This document shows, one piece after another, positions 28,027 to 36,744 of a DNA stretch of 64,000 bases. This DNA comes from Oscillospiraceae bacterium. Lineage in GTDB: Bacteria; Bacillota; Clostridia; Oscillospirales; Oscillospiraceae. Made by a program: the position numbers and the translations under genes. The notes under the pieces are model-generated. The model had not been told where the DNA came from. It saw only the letters and a list, made by a program, of their open reading frames with translations, and ran no database searches. How positions within the stretch are numbered: position 1 is the first letter of the stretch; the number at the start of each line of letters is the position of its first letter. The stretch lies in NCBI GenBank assembly GCA_009781695.1, contig WQVH01000004.1, positions 22,868 to 86,867 of the forward strand, written 5' to 3'.

Positions 28027-29610
28027 CTACCCGCTGTTTCTGACCAATGGATTTGTAGGCGCAACACCCGAGCCGATCTGAGCAGAACTGCTCATGCTTC
28101 TGATCAGCGGATGGACATGCCCGCCTCTGTAGGCAGCAATTGCCGCTGTTATCGCTGCAATGAGCTCTTTATCTTCTATGCCGAGGTCTTTCTTGCGCCT
28201 GTATTCAAGAAAGGCCTTCCCAACTTGCGGAAACAGAGCATAGGTCAGCACATCTTCCTCACTGGTAGCAAGGTCACCGATTTCCGCTTTGAGTTTGTCA
28301 AATTCTTCCGGAATTAAATCTGCCGGACGGCATGTGATGACTTCATCATCGCCGATGCACTTCTTGCGCATTTCCTCATTGACAGGTGCAGGTAATGTGC
28401 CGTATTCTCCGCGCATCATCGAGCGAAACTCTTTCGTCACCATCTTATATCGCTCACCGCCAACGATGTTCATTACAGCTTGTGAACCGACAATTTGGCT
28501 GGTTGGTGTTACAAGCGGCGGATAACCCGCTTCCTCTCTCACACGCGGCACTTCGTTTAAGACATCATAATATTTATCTTCTGCATTGAGATCCTTGAGC
28601 TGGGAGATAAGATTCGATATCATCCCGCCGGGCACTTGATATATGAGCGTATTCGTGTCCACTTGAAGTACACGTGGATCACGGAATCCCTCCTCAGAAA
28701 GTCTGTCTGCGACATCTCTGAAATGTTCCGCAGCTTTGCTCATCTTCTCAAGATCGAGACCTGTATCACGTTCATGCCCCTTGAGCGACGCAACCAGCGA
28801 TTCTGTAGCCGGTTGAGAGGTGCCGTTGGCCAGCGGTGATAGAGAAGTATCCACTATGTCTACACCTTCCAGTGCAGCCAGTAGATAGTTCATGTCGCCT
28901 GTTCCGGCGGTGTTATGCGTGTGCAGATGGAGCGGCACTTTTACGCGCGCTTTGAGCTTCTTTATCAGGCTGGCTGTATCCATCGGAAGCATCAAATTGG
29001 CCATGTCTTTTATTCCAATCACATCAGCACCCATATCTTCAAGCCGCATTGCAAGGTCTATCCAATATTGTTCATTATGCACCGGGCTGACGGTAAAGGA
29101 CATCGCAGGTTCAGCGATGCCGCCGTACTCTTTAACGCTCTTCATCGCTTTTTCTAAGTTGCGCACATCGTTGAGCGCATCGAAAATACGCACGACATCG
29201 ATGCCATTTTCAATGGATTTCTTGCAGAACTTATCTACAACATCGTCGCCGTAGTGGCGGTAACCGAGGATGTTCTGTCCGCGAAACAGCATCTGTAGTC
29301 TCGTATTGGGCAGCGCTTTGCGCAGTGCACGCAGACGCTCCCATGGATCTTCATTGAGGAAACGGATACATGCATCGAATGTCGCACCGCCCCAACATTC
29401 AATCGCCCAATAGCCAATACTGTCCAGTACCGGGCATATCGGCAGCATATCTTCAAGGCGCATCCGCGTCGCCGCTTGCGACTGGTGTGCATCACGAAGA
29501 ATGGTATCCATCACATTGAGTTTCTTGCCGGAGACCAATGGTTTTTCGGCTCCTATTACTTTTCTGGAAATATTGATCACCCCTATTCTATGCCGTTGAG
29601 GTAGTTCCAT
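28027..29610 (-). CDS. Pyruvate/oxaloacetate carboxyltransferase subunit (OadA/5S-like)
   Basis: 527-aa biotin-dependent carboxyltransferase of the oxaloacetate decarboxylase alpha / pyruvate carboxylase B / transcarboxylase 5S family, transferring CO2 between carboxybiotin and pyruvate. Motifs are MDTILRDAHQSQAATRM, ECWGGATFDACIRFL, VIGIKDMANLM with the carbamylated Lys, and the metal ligands HLHTHNTAG. It lacks a C-terminal biotin domain, which is encoded separately just downstream. The ATG at 29610 overlaps the end of the preceding gene by 28 bases; GTG 29580 directly after that stop is an alternative start. The pairing with a GcdA-like gene is discussed in the findings. Confidence 0.9.
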   Translation of the reverse strand: MELPQRHRIGVINISRKVIGAEKPLVSGKKLNVMDTILRDAHQSQAATRMRLEDMLPICPVLDSIGYWAIECWGGATFDACIRFLNEDPWERLRALRKALPNTRLQMLFRGQNILGYRHYGDDVVDKFCKKSIENGIDVVRIFDALNDVRNLEKAMKSVKEYGGIAEPAMSFTVSPVHNEQYWIDLAMRLEDMGADVIGIKDMANLMLPMDTASLIKKLKARVKVPLHLHTHNTAGTGDMNYLLAALEGVDIVDTSLSPLANGTSQPATESLVASLKGHERDTGLDLEKMSKAAEHFRDVADRLSEEGFRDPRVLQVDTNTLIYQVPGGMISNLISQLKDLNAEDKYYDVLNEVPRVREEAGYPPLVTPTSQIVGSQAVMNIVGGERYKMVTKEFRSMMRGEYGTLPAPVNEEMRKKCIGDDEVITCRPADLIPEEFDKLKAEIGDLATSEEDVLTYALFPQVGKAFLEYRRKKDLGIEDKELIAAITAAIAAYRGGHVHPLIRSMSSSAQIGSGVAPTNPLVRNSG

Positions 29611-31352
29611 TCACGAATCGCGCGCGGTGTAAGCATCTGATGGAATGCGCAAATCGATTCCGGATTTTGGTAAGCTGCACCAACGAACGCGCATATGTAC
29701 TTGCGCAGTTCTGAGAACTTAACGATTTCATCTACAAAGCCCTGTTTTGCGCAAGCGCCCGGACGAGATGTGTCTGTGTAATTTTGAATCAGCTTGTTCA
29801 TCTTATCAATAACAGGTGAGATATCTTTTCCGGCATCCTTTTCCTTGACCAGTCTGCGGGCAAACATTGCCGCAGCCGCTGTTTCTCCGTGCATGACGTA
29901 GATTTCAGTTGTTGCAGTACCCAGACTAAATACATTCCGGTCAGTACCTTGCGGACCACCCATAACATAGTGTGCCGCAGCCGTGCCCTTGCGCAGTGTA
30001 ATTTCCATCTGCGGGACTGCCGCATTTTGGATACTGTAGATCAGTGACTGCCCAAGACCAAGGAGTTCTGCCATCTCGGAGGGGTCACCTACATCAATTC
30101 CGGATGTATCTTGGAACCAAATCACAGGAATCCTGTCACGCGCACATAATGTGACGAATTCACTCATCTTGATCAGACCTTGACGATAAAGCTTGCCACC
30201 TGCACCTACGCTGTTTTCGAGGTATTCCGGGTAGTTGGGAATCATACCTTGGAAGTTTGACACCGCACCGCAGAGCAGACCGTTGACTTTAGCCAATCCG
30301 CAAACGATTTCAGGCCCATAGCCCATTTTGTATTCCATAAATTCACTGTTGTCAAATACGCATGATAAAACCTTGCGGATATCATATGCCCTGCGTTGAT
30401 TAAATGGTACATGCGTATAGAGGTCTTCCGTAGGAAATTGCGGCTCAACCGGATCTGCTACGCGGAAGAAATTCTCATTATATGCGGGGATTGCATCCAT
30501 GTACTTCTTTATTGACTCCAGTACGCCCTCTTCTCCGGTATATACTTCACGGAAAAATCCGGTCACACCAAAGTGAACTGAAACAGAGCCGGGCGGATCT
30601 TCACGTTTTGCTGTTTTTGTCGCTGCGATCAGTGCTTCGGCAGCTTCTTCATCAACATAGCCCTTGGGATTCATGCCGCTGACAATACCCGCTCCACCAA
30701 CGGCCATGTTGGCTTTTTCGTGTGCCAGAAGAATAGTCGGGCTAATCGCATGATATCCACCGCCTGCCGGGTTTGTTCCATAAATACCGCAGATGATCGG
30801 AACGCCCAACTGCATCAGCTCTGCATGACGGTAAAATGGCGTACCGCCTGTTATGCGGCCTGCATATACTTTTTCTTGCTCATCCATTTTTACGCCGCTG
30901 CAATTGAGCACATAAACCAGCGGAATGTTGAGTTGCTTGGCCATATCGGTCGCACGTGTAAGTTTCAGCGCTTGACCGGCTACCCATGCTCCGGCAAGCT
31001 TCTTGTTGTCGGAGGCAATAATGACTGCCCATTTGTCGCGAATTTTACCAAGTCCGGTAATTACGCCTGTGCTTCCGTCCGGGTTTTTCTCAGGGTTGTA
31101 GAGGCTGTTGAGCGGACACCACGATCCGGAATCCAGCAGCACTTCGAGACGTTGAAGTGCTGTCATCTGACCGGCTTCGTTCAGTGATTCATCGCTGCGT
31201 CCCGAGGCCAATATCTCTTCTACTTCCTGTTGGACGTCCTTTTCGATTTTTTTGAGTTCAGCTTCATTTTCTGCGTTGGGGTTGTCGAGCGGTGCGCCAA
31301 TGACCGGCATGCTCTGGAAATAACTTGGCATTGAGTATCCGAATGTACTCAT
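29583..31352 (-). CDS. gcdA: Glutaconyl-CoA decarboxylase alpha-type carboxyltransferase
   Basis: 589-aa CoA carboxyltransferase that moves CO2 from an enoyl or acyl-CoA onto biotin. Length, the opening SMPSYFQSMPVIGAPL, and segments such as DNKKLAGAWVAGQA, YVLNCSGVKMDEQEKVY, GIYGTNPAGGGYHAISPT, TLCARDRIPVIWFQDTSG (CARDRIPVIWFQD), TLRKGTAAAHYVMGGPQG and YQNPESICAFHQM agree throughout with the Acidaminococcus-type GcdA I know. GGAGGG lies five bases before the ATG. As first gene of the operon it implies glutaconyl-CoA to crotonyl-CoA conversion, the route for glutamate or related amino acid fermentation. The membrane GcdB subunit is not in this window. Confidence 0.9.
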   Translation of the reverse strand: MSTFGYSMPSYFQSMPVIGAPLDNPNAENEAELKKIEKDVQQEVEEILASGRSDESLNEAGQMTALQRLEVLLDSGSWCPLNSLYNPEKNPDGSTGVITGLGKIRDKWAVIIASDNKKLAGAWVAGQALKLTRATDMAKQLNIPLVYVLNCSGVKMDEQEKVYAGRITGGTPFYRHAELMQLGVPIICGIYGTNPAGGGYHAISPTILLAHEKANMAVGGAGIVSGMNPKGYVDEEAAEALIAATKTAKREDPPGSVSVHFGVTGFFREVYTGEEGVLESIKKYMDAIPAYNENFFRVADPVEPQFPTEDLYTHVPFNQRRAYDIRKVLSCVFDNSEFMEYKMGYGPEIVCGLAKVNGLLCGAVSNFQGMIPNYPEYLENSVGAGGKLYRQGLIKMSEFVTLCARDRIPVIWFQDTSGIDVGDPSEMAELLGLGQSLIYSIQNAAVPQMEITLRKGTAAAHYVMGGPQGTDRNVFSLGTATTEIYVMHGETAAAAMFARRLVKEKDAGKDISPVIDKMNKLIQNYTDTSRPGACAKQGFVDEIVKFSELRKYICAFVGAAYQNPESICAFHQMLTPRAIREWNYLNGIE

Positions 31353-31421
31353 TTCATCCCTCCTATGTATAATTTTTTATAGTTTTGGTAATATCGTGCT
31401 GTATGCCGCACAGTTTTGGTC

Positions 31422-31430
31422 ATTATAACA
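31422..31430 (-). promoter_or_regulatory. Extended -10 promoter element for the gcdA operon
   Basis: Minus strand reads TGTTATAAT (TGn plus perfect TATAAT), 70 bases upstream of the gcdA ATG. No good -35 hexamer is seen, which is acceptable for an extended -10. Confidence 0.55.
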
Positions 31431-31757
31431 TTAAATACGGATTGTTGTATATAAAATAACAATACCAAATTCATATGCTATATTGAGGATGTTTGAATGA
31501 TATATTCGAACATTTGCACAATTTATACCATTTTTATTGTACAAATCACGAAAGATATACTATCAATTTTTTAAAATTAACCAAAATTAACTTCAATTTT
31601 ATTGTACGTTTTGGCATTAATGTGCTATGTTTATCATTATCAATCGGCCTTAATGCGTTCATTAAAGGCCACAATGTCAAAGCGCAAGTATTTTTATAAG
31701 GCGGAACTGAAGATCTCTGGGTCGATTACGCTTCATTGTGCCCATTTTTTCAAACCA
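31431..31757. other. AT-rich intergenic stretch without recognised gene
   Basis: About 330 bases between the gcdA promoter and the tRNA-Lys terminator. It is strongly AT-rich. An open frame at 31493-31699 has no ribosome site and low-complexity codon content, so I do not call a gene. Confidence 0.6.
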
Positions 31758-31798
31758 TCAAAAAAGAAAACCCTCACCTTTTCATAACGGCTTGGGTT
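31758..31798 (-). terminator. Intrinsic terminator of tRNA-Lys
   Basis: On the minus strand AACCC (31798-31794) pairs with GGGTT (31773-31769), with a further inner GCC/GGT pairing, followed by TTCTTTTTT. Confidence 0.7.
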
Positions 31799-31803
31799 TT
31801 AGA

Positions 31804-31879
31804 TGGTGACCCGCCCGCGATTCGAACGCGGGACACCCTGCTTAAAAGGCAGGTGCTCTGCCGACTGAGCTAGCGGGTC
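31804..31879 (-). tRNA. tRNA-Lys, anticodon TTT
   Basis: From 31879 on the minus strand: acceptor GACCCGC/GCGGGTC, D-arm GCTCAGTCGGCAGAGC, anticodon stem CCTGC/GCAGG with loop CTTTTAA (anticodon TTT), T-arm CCGCG-TTCGAAT-CGCGG, discriminator A and encoded CCA. Length 76. Confidence 0.97.
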
Positions 31880-31976
31880 ATACTGTTTATTATGCGCACA
31901 ATCTCTCTCATCAGCGCTAAAGTAATATAGCATGTGGGTCGGGTACTGTCAAGGAAAAAATTCATGAAATTACAGA

Positions 31977-32612
31977 CTAACTATCCTGATTTATGAGTGA
32001 GATTATCTCATGGATCAGGAACATGCGATTATCAAGCTCCGCAATTTTGTCGGCGCATATAATGAGCTCATCGCAAAGATGCGATGGGACATGATCTTGG
32101 TATTTATACCGAGCCTTATGCTCAAGCGTTGACCAGAAGTTCATTGCCTCGGTACGAATCTGGACTTCAACCACTACTTCTTCTGATATTTCCGAGTGAA
32201 ATACCGGTATGCCCATGATCACATGGTAACTACGATAACCACTCGGCTTCGGACTGGATATATAGTCTTTTTCCTCTAATATACGCACATCAGGCATCGC
32301 CCGCAGCAAGTCTGCCAGATAATAAATATCTTTCGCAAAAGAACAAATGATCCGAATCCCTGCGATGTCTTTCAGATGTTTTTTGGCGTTTTCTGCCGTG
32401 ATATCCACCTGCATGTTTTTCAGTTTCTGTGCAATACTTTCCGGGGATTTTATCCGACCCTTTATATGTTCTATCGGGTTATTTTCTTGAAAAACATTGA
32501 GGTCTTCATGGATGATGCTCAGCTTTGTCAGCAGCGTTCTCTGACCCCATTCATATATGAGCAGTTCTTTTTTCAGCTTTACAAACTCTTCATTGCTAAA
32601 TCGTACTGACAT
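31977..32612 (-). CDS. Small alarmone synthetase (RelQ/RelP-like GTP pyrophosphokinase)
   Basis: 211-aa synthetase-only RelA/SpoT protein that makes (p)ppGpp from ATP and GTP/GDP in the cytoplasm. It lacks the HD hydrolase and TGS/ACT domains of long Rel. Motifs are IKGRIKSPESIAQKL for substrate binding, DIAGIRIICSF, PSGYRSYHVIMGIP and VEVQIRTEAMNFWSTLEHK (QIRTEAMNFWSTLEH), containing the catalytic Glu-x-Gln. The size is that of RelQ/YjbM or RelP/YwaC; which cannot be settled by eye. It stands alone, divergent from yajC with a shared 138-base upstream region. Confidence 0.92.
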   Translation of the reverse strand: MSVRFSNEEFVKLKKELLIYEWGQRTLLTKLSIIHEDLNVFQENNPIEHIKGRIKSPESIAQKLKNMQVDITAENAKKHLKDIAGIRIICSFAKDIYYLADLLRAMPDVRILEEKDYISSPKPSGYRSYHVIMGIPVFHSEISEEVVVEVQIRTEAMNFWSTLEHKARYKYQDHVPSHLCDELIICADKIAELDNRMFLIHEIISLINQDS

Positions 32613-32689
32613 GGTTTATGGCCTTTCCTTTCGTGTATCTCAACGCATAAGATTATACATTAAGTTTGCCGATTTTTCAAATTTTCCTC

Positions 32690-32718
32690 TTGATTTATTC
32701 AAAAATAGTAAGTATAAT
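32690..32718 (+). promoter_or_regulatory. Promoter for yajC
   Basis: TTGATT (32690-32695), a 17-base spacer and perfect TATAAT (32713-32718). An AGGAGG site follows at 32737, nine bases before the yajC ATG. Confidence 0.8.
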
Positions 32719-32750
32719 GACGTGAATTTAGTGTACAGGAGGAATATATT

Positions 32751-33029
32751 ATGGATCCCACCATGATCATTGTAATAGTGGCGATGATTGCTGTTTTCTA
32801 TTTTTTCATGATTCGTCCGGAGAAAAAGAAAAAGAAAGCCCTTGCAGATATGCGTGATTCACTGTCGGTTGGCGACAGCATCACCACAATCGGCGGCATT
32901 TTAGGCAAAGTCGTTTCTGTTGATGGCGAAAAAATCACCTTTGAGACCAGCGAAGATCGTGTACGTGTCCAAGTTGCAAAATGGGCCATCTCTACGGTCG
33001 GCAAGCCGCCCGAAGATCAACCCAGATAA
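32751..33029 (+). CDS. yajC: Preprotein translocase subunit YajC
   Basis: 92-aa single-pass membrane protein associated with SecDF-SecYEG. One hydrophobic helix (IIVIVAMIAVFYFFMI, residues 5-20) is followed by the family signature RPEKKKKKALADMRDSLSVG (RPEKKKKKA) and GDSITTIGGILGKVVSV, then an acidic/polar tail. The start is fixed by a perfect AGGAGG nine bases upstream. No secDF or tgt gene adjoins it, unlike the common arrangement; its own strong promoter precedes it and the next gene is convergent. Confidence 0.95.
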   Translation: MDPTMIIVIVAMIAVFYFFMIRPEKKKKKALADMRDSLSVGDSITTIGGILGKVVSVDGEKITFETSEDRVRVQVAKWAISTVGKPPEDQPR

Positions 33030-33081
33030 CTTGATACAATATGAAACCTATAGTCAGCATGGGATTTAGTATCCTCGCTGG

Positions 33082-34719
33082 CTATTGTTTTATCATTACC
33101 GCTTCTGCGCAACGTATCCCATCCACTGCCGCCGACATAATCCCGCCTGCATAGCCCGCACCCTCTCCGCACGGAAACAATCCTTTCACATTCACGGACT
33201 CGAAGCAATCCCGCTCAATACGCACCGGGCTTGAACTTCTGGTTTCCACTGCAGTCAAGACCGCATCAGGGTGTGCAAATCCGGATATTTTACGCTCAAA
33301 TTGAGGCAGCGCCTCAGCCAGTGCATCGCAAATAAATTCAGGCAACACATCCCATAGATTGCAATATTTGACACCGGGTAAATAAGTAGGCGCTACCTGC
33401 CCTTGTCCTCTTGAAGCCCGCTTTTCTAAAAAATCACAGACCAACTGAGCCGGAGCGCAATGATTGCCGCCTCCGACCTTAAACGCAGCTCGCTCTAATT
33501 TTCTTTGTAACGCAATCCCGCCCAGAGGAGTATTTCCGAAATCGTCAGGTGTGACAGAACAGAGCAATGCTCCATTAATGTTTTCTCCATCTCTGGCATA
33601 GTGACTCATTCCATTGGTCACTACACCGCCGGATTCCGAAGCCGCCGCAACGACTTGGCCGCCGGGGCAAACGCAAAAGGTGTATACAGAACGTCCATTA
33701 TCTAAATGCGCCACCAGCTTATAATCCGATGCAGGAAAGCCTATCCCGCTTGATATGGCATGAGCGCCATATTGCGTCATGTCAATTGCGCTTTGCAAAT
33801 GTTCAATACGCACCCCTAGCGAAAAACTCTTTGGAGACAGTGCAACACCGCGATTATATAGCATTTCAAAAGTATCTCTTGAACTATTTCCCGGTGCGAG
33901 AATCAGTGTATCTGTAGCCATTGAGTACTGCCTCAGACCTTCAGATACGCTAATACTGCGAAGCTTGCCACCATCGATTTCCAAATCGGCAAGCCTATGG
34001 CCGAATTTCACCGCACATCCCAGCTCAATCAGCCTTTTTCTCATACCAATGACAACATCTCGCAATCTATCCGTACCAATATGGGGCTTTGCCAGATAAA
34101 GTATATCGTCCGGCGCCCCAAATGCGACAAGGCGCTCCAGTACATATCTTATGCGCATGTCATTTAAGCTCGTTGTCAGTTTACCATCAGAAAATGTCCC
34201 TGCACCGCCTTCGCCAAACTGGACATTGGAGCTTTCGTCAAGTACGCCCGCTTCCCAAAAATGCACAACAGATTTTATTCTATCAGAGACAGGTGCTCCG
34301 CGTTCAAGAACAACACTCTTGATCCCGGCTTCTGCAAGACACAGTGCTGCAAAGAGACCCGCCGGACCCATTCCAACAATTACAGGCGGATTTTCAAGCG
34401 TTTTGGCTTTTATCTCCGGAAATGTATAGGGCTCCGGAGGGATATAGTTTGAAACGCAAGCGCTGTCTTGTGAAAAGGCTTTGGACGCTTTGGGTTTGCG
34501 TGCTTCAGTCCCTAAACACCGACCTTCTTCCATATCCAAGTCAACTAGCAAGGTATATACAAATCGAACATCTGATTTGCGGCGTGCATCTATTGATAGT
34601 CTATGTATTTTCATATCTTTTATCGCACCTGCCGAAACGCTCAAAATCCCCGCAGCTGTTTGCCGCAGGGTTCTTTCATCGCACCGTGCTTTGAGTCTGA
34701 TATCAGATAACTTTAGCAT
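33082..34719 (-). CDS. FAD-dependent oxidoreductase, COG2509-type
   Basis: 545-aa flavoprotein. An N-terminal domain of about 100 residues (starting MLKLSDIRLKARCDERTLRQ, given to 20) precedes a dinucleotide-binding motif VGMGPAGLFAALCLAEAG near residue 115, LERGAPVSDRIKSV, and FGEGGAGTFSDGKLTTSL, a very conserved block of this uncharacterised FAD-dependent dehydrogenase family. The C-terminal LFPCGEGAGYAGGIMSAAVD is the second FAD motif (GEGAGYAGGI). It runs opposite yajC. The substrate is not known for the family. A dispersed repeat lies just upstream of the start. Confidence 0.85.
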   Translation of the reverse strand: MLKLSDIRLKARCDERTLRQTAAGILSVSAGAIKDMKIHRLSIDARRKSDVRFVYTLLVDLDMEEGRCLGTEARKPKASKAFSQDSACVSNYIPPEPYTFPEIKAKTLENPPVIVGMGPAGLFAALCLAEAGIKSVVLERGAPVSDRIKSVVHFWEAGVLDESSNVQFGEGGAGTFSDGKLTTSLNDMRIRYVLERLVAFGAPDDILYLAKPHIGTDRLRDVVIGMRKRLIELGCAVKFGHRLADLEIDGGKLRSISVSEGLRQYSMATDTLILAPGNSSRDTFEMLYNRGVALSPKSFSLGVRIEHLQSAIDMTQYGAHAISSGIGFPASDYKLVAHLDNGRSVYTFCVCPGGQVVAAASESGGVVTNGMSHYARDGENINGALLCSVTPDDFGNTPLGGIALQRKLERAAFKVGGGNHCAPAQLVCDFLEKRASRGQGQVAPTYLPGVKYCNLWDVLPEFICDALAEALPQFERKISGFAHPDAVLTAVETRSSSPVRIERDCFESVNVKGLFPCGEGAGYAGGIMSAAVDGIRCAEAVMIKQ

Positions 34720-34730
34720 AGCTCTCCCAT

Positions 34731-34756
34731 GGGCGACCGAGAACGGTCGCCCCTAC
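34731..34756. repeat. Dispersed short palindromic repeat, copy 2
   Basis: GGGCGACCG, a 3-base centre and CGGTCGCCC then CTAC. This is the most perfect palindrome of the three related copies (others at 9222 and 40882). Confidence 0.7.
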
Positions 34757-34778
34757 AACAATATCTCCCGACAGTTTA

Positions 34779-35147
34779 CTATTTCGCTTCCGGTGGGGTA
34801 ACTATGCACACAAGCATTTGCGCACAGGTTGCGCCTGTGTTTTTTGCTGATTTTTTCGTATTGGGTCCGCAATGATAAGAATCACCGGGATAGAGCGTTG
34901 TCTTGACTTCATTTTCAGTGCCGACTTCTGATTCGATATACATTTCACCTTCAACTACGTAGTAAATCGACTCTTTTGGGTTAGAACCATATTCTACACC
35001 GCCGCCCGGCAGAAAGTGACTCAAACCCATAACAATGCTTCCATCATTGACATCTTGCGGATTGTGTAGGCGAGTTGTTTGTACGTCATAATGTCCGGGA
35101 GCCTCATATTTGACTGCTTCGTTTTTTCTGGTGATTTTGTAACTCAT
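34779..35147 (-). CDS. Small single-domain cupin protein
   Basis: 122-aa beta-barrel protein. ATG 35147 has AAAGGA nine bases upstream; a longer frame to 35165 has none. Cupin motif 1 is degenerate (LPGGGVEYGSNPKESIYYVVEG, seen as GGGVEYGSNPKES then YYVVEGEM) and motif 2 is YPGDSYHCGPNT. Such proteins bind a metal or small ligand, but no specific role is evident. It differs from the cupin at 18307-18780. Single gene between the flavoprotein and mobA, same strand. Confidence 0.82.
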   Translation of the reverse strand: MSYKITRKNEAVKYEAPGHYDVQTTRLHNPQDVNDGSIVMGLSHFLPGGGVEYGSNPKESIYYVVEGEMYIESEVGTENEVKTTLYPGDSYHCGPNTKKSAKNTGATCAQMLVCIVTPPEAK

Positions 35148-35229
35148 AATAAATAATCCTTTCAAATCAAATAAAGTAATATGCGCATTTTTAGAATAGT
35201 AAGCATTTTATCATCAAGTTTATTCAAGT

Positions 35230-35817
35230 TCAAGCAAAGCTTTGCTTAAGCTTCGCATAATCTTCCGGATAGTTCACATTCATAATCAACGCATCGCTCC
35301 AAAATTCACCCAACGCTTCCGGCGCTACAAATTGTGCCGATTCTTCAGTAAAAAGTTCGGTCATTCTGTAATCCCCTATGCTTATCAGCGCCTTACATTT
35401 GTCCAAGATATCTTTGCGATAATACGCAAACAAAGGCTCCAGCTTCCCATCCGGAAGCCTTACCACACAAGCAGATTTACCGCTCTCTTTACCCAATTCA
35501 ATGATCTTAAGCGCTGCTTCCGGAGATGCAAAAGGCAGATCCGCAGCAACCAAAAAGACCCCATCCACATGCAATGCAGAGAGCGCCGCATGCAATCCGG
35601 ACATCGGCCCCGCCCCCGGTATGATATCAACCAGTCTGTCTGCCTTAATTTCCGGATACTTCTCAGCATCAGCAACACTGAGATACACATTTTCAAACAC
35701 ATAAGAAAACTTGTGCACAACTGATTCCAATAATGTCTCGCCATCCATCGGCAGCGCGAGTTTGTCTCGACCCATCCGGCGGCTCTTGCCCCCTGCAAGG
35801 ATTACCACAGCACGCAT
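35230..35817 (-). CDS. mobA: Molybdenum cofactor guanylyltransferase (MobA-like)
   Basis: 195-aa nucleotidyltransferase that attaches GMP to molybdopterin (or a MocA-like CMP transfer). ATG 35817 has AGGGAG nine bases upstream. The signature AVVILAGGKSRRMGRDKLAL opens the protein (LAGGKSRRMGRDK), followed by PGAGPMSGLHAALSAL and LVAADLPFASPEAALKII (AADLPF with the metal Asp), then VRLPDGKLEPLFAYYRK. These are all typical of MobA. No other Mo-cofactor genes are nearby; selenium or molybdenum enzymes elsewhere would be its clients. Confidence 0.9.
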   Translation of the reverse strand: MRAVVILAGGKSRRMGRDKLALPMDGETLLESVVHKFSYVFENVYLSVADAEKYPEIKADRLVDIIPGAGPMSGLHAALSALHVDGVFLVAADLPFASPEAALKIIELGKESGKSACVVRLPDGKLEPLFAYYRKDILDKCKALISIGDYRMTELFTEESAQFVAPEALGEFWSDALIMNVNYPEDYAKLKQSFA

Positions 35818-35911
35818 ACTCGTCATCTCCCTTACTTTGAATCCCCACTGCACAGCAGTCATTGTATCATACCCATTTGACAATGGGTAGCATTAGAAGT
35901 AAAATCTCCTC

Positions 35912-36640
35912 ATGAATAAAACGAATAACCGCATCGACATCATTGACGCACTACGCGGGTTCTCTGTCGTGTTGATGGTCGCACACCACTTACTTTACAA
36001 TCTTGTCGCATTCTTAGGCGCACCGGGATGGATGTTCTCCAACCCAGTGTTTGACATACTGCAACCCTTCTTTGCAGGGCTGTTCATTTTCCTTTCGGGC
36101 ATCTCCTCACGGTTCTCCCGCAGCAATATAAAACGCGGTCTCATTGCCCTTGGACTCTCCGCAGTCATCACAGCGGCCACCGCTTTCATGGGCATGCCGA
36201 TTTGGTGGGGCGTTTTGCATCTGCTCGGTTTCAGCATGTTATTTTTCGGCCTGACACATAGACTCTGGGATTTGATTCCGAACAAAATCTCACCTTTTAT
36301 TTGGATCACACTCATCATCGCAGGTGCTGTCTTGACCAACCATATCACGATTATATGCCCGCACCCATGGCTACGACCCCTCATATCGGTGTTGGGCTGG
36401 CGGCAAATTGGATTTGTAAGTTATGACTATTTCCCCATCATTCCTTGGCTATTTGTGTTCCTGTTAGGAACATGTGCCGGAATCTATGTGCGAGACCGGG
36501 CGCTGCCCGAGTGGTTTTATGAATATAAAGTACCGTTATTTCCAAAAATCGGAAGACATGCACTGCTGATATACATCATTCATCAACCGATCCTCTATGG
36601 TCTGGTCATCGGGATTCAATTTGTAAAAAACCTTTACTAG
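35912..36640 (+). CDS. DUF1624 / heparan-alpha-glucosaminide N-acetyltransferase-like membrane protein
   Basis: 242-aa polytopic membrane protein, about seven helices. The N-terminal RIDIIDALRGFSVVLMVAHH contains the D-x2-RG and His features of the family; PFFAGLFIFLSGISSRFSRS and YIIHQPILYGLVIGI at the C-terminus are also typical. Related proteins are transmembrane acyltransferases, but most bacterial members are untested. The start ATG lies only shortly after TCTCCTC and has no good Shine-Dalgarno site, so the exact start is unsure. Single gene, divergent from mobA. Confidence 0.8.
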   Translation: MNKTNNRIDIIDALRGFSVVLMVAHHLLYNLVAFLGAPGWMFSNPVFDILQPFFAGLFIFLSGISSRFSRSNIKRGLIALGLSAVITAATAFMGMPIWWGVLHLLGFSMLFFGLTHRLWDLIPNKISPFIWITLIIAGAVLTNHITIICPHPWLRPLISVLGWRQIGFVSYDYFPIIPWLFVFLLGTCAGIYVRDRALPEWFYEYKVPLFPKIGRHALLIYIIHQPILYGLVIGIQFVKNLY

Positions 36641-36678
36641 ATCAGATCAGTTTTTAGTTACATTTTTTCAAAAAAACA

Positions 36679-36707
36679 TTGCAGTAACAATAGCTCCGTG
36701 TTAGAAT
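36679..36707 (+). promoter_or_regulatory. Promoter for hom-lysC
   Basis: TTGCAG (36679-36684), 17-base spacer, TAGAAT (36702-36707), ending 37 bases before the hom ATG. Confidence 0.65.
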
Positions 36708-36744
36708 TATCAGATGTGATTCGTATCGAATTGAGGTGAACTAA

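Noticed and set aside
31493..31699. 68-codon ORF in the AT-rich gap
   Set aside because: AT-rich composition alone produces it; no ribosome site and no recognisable motif.
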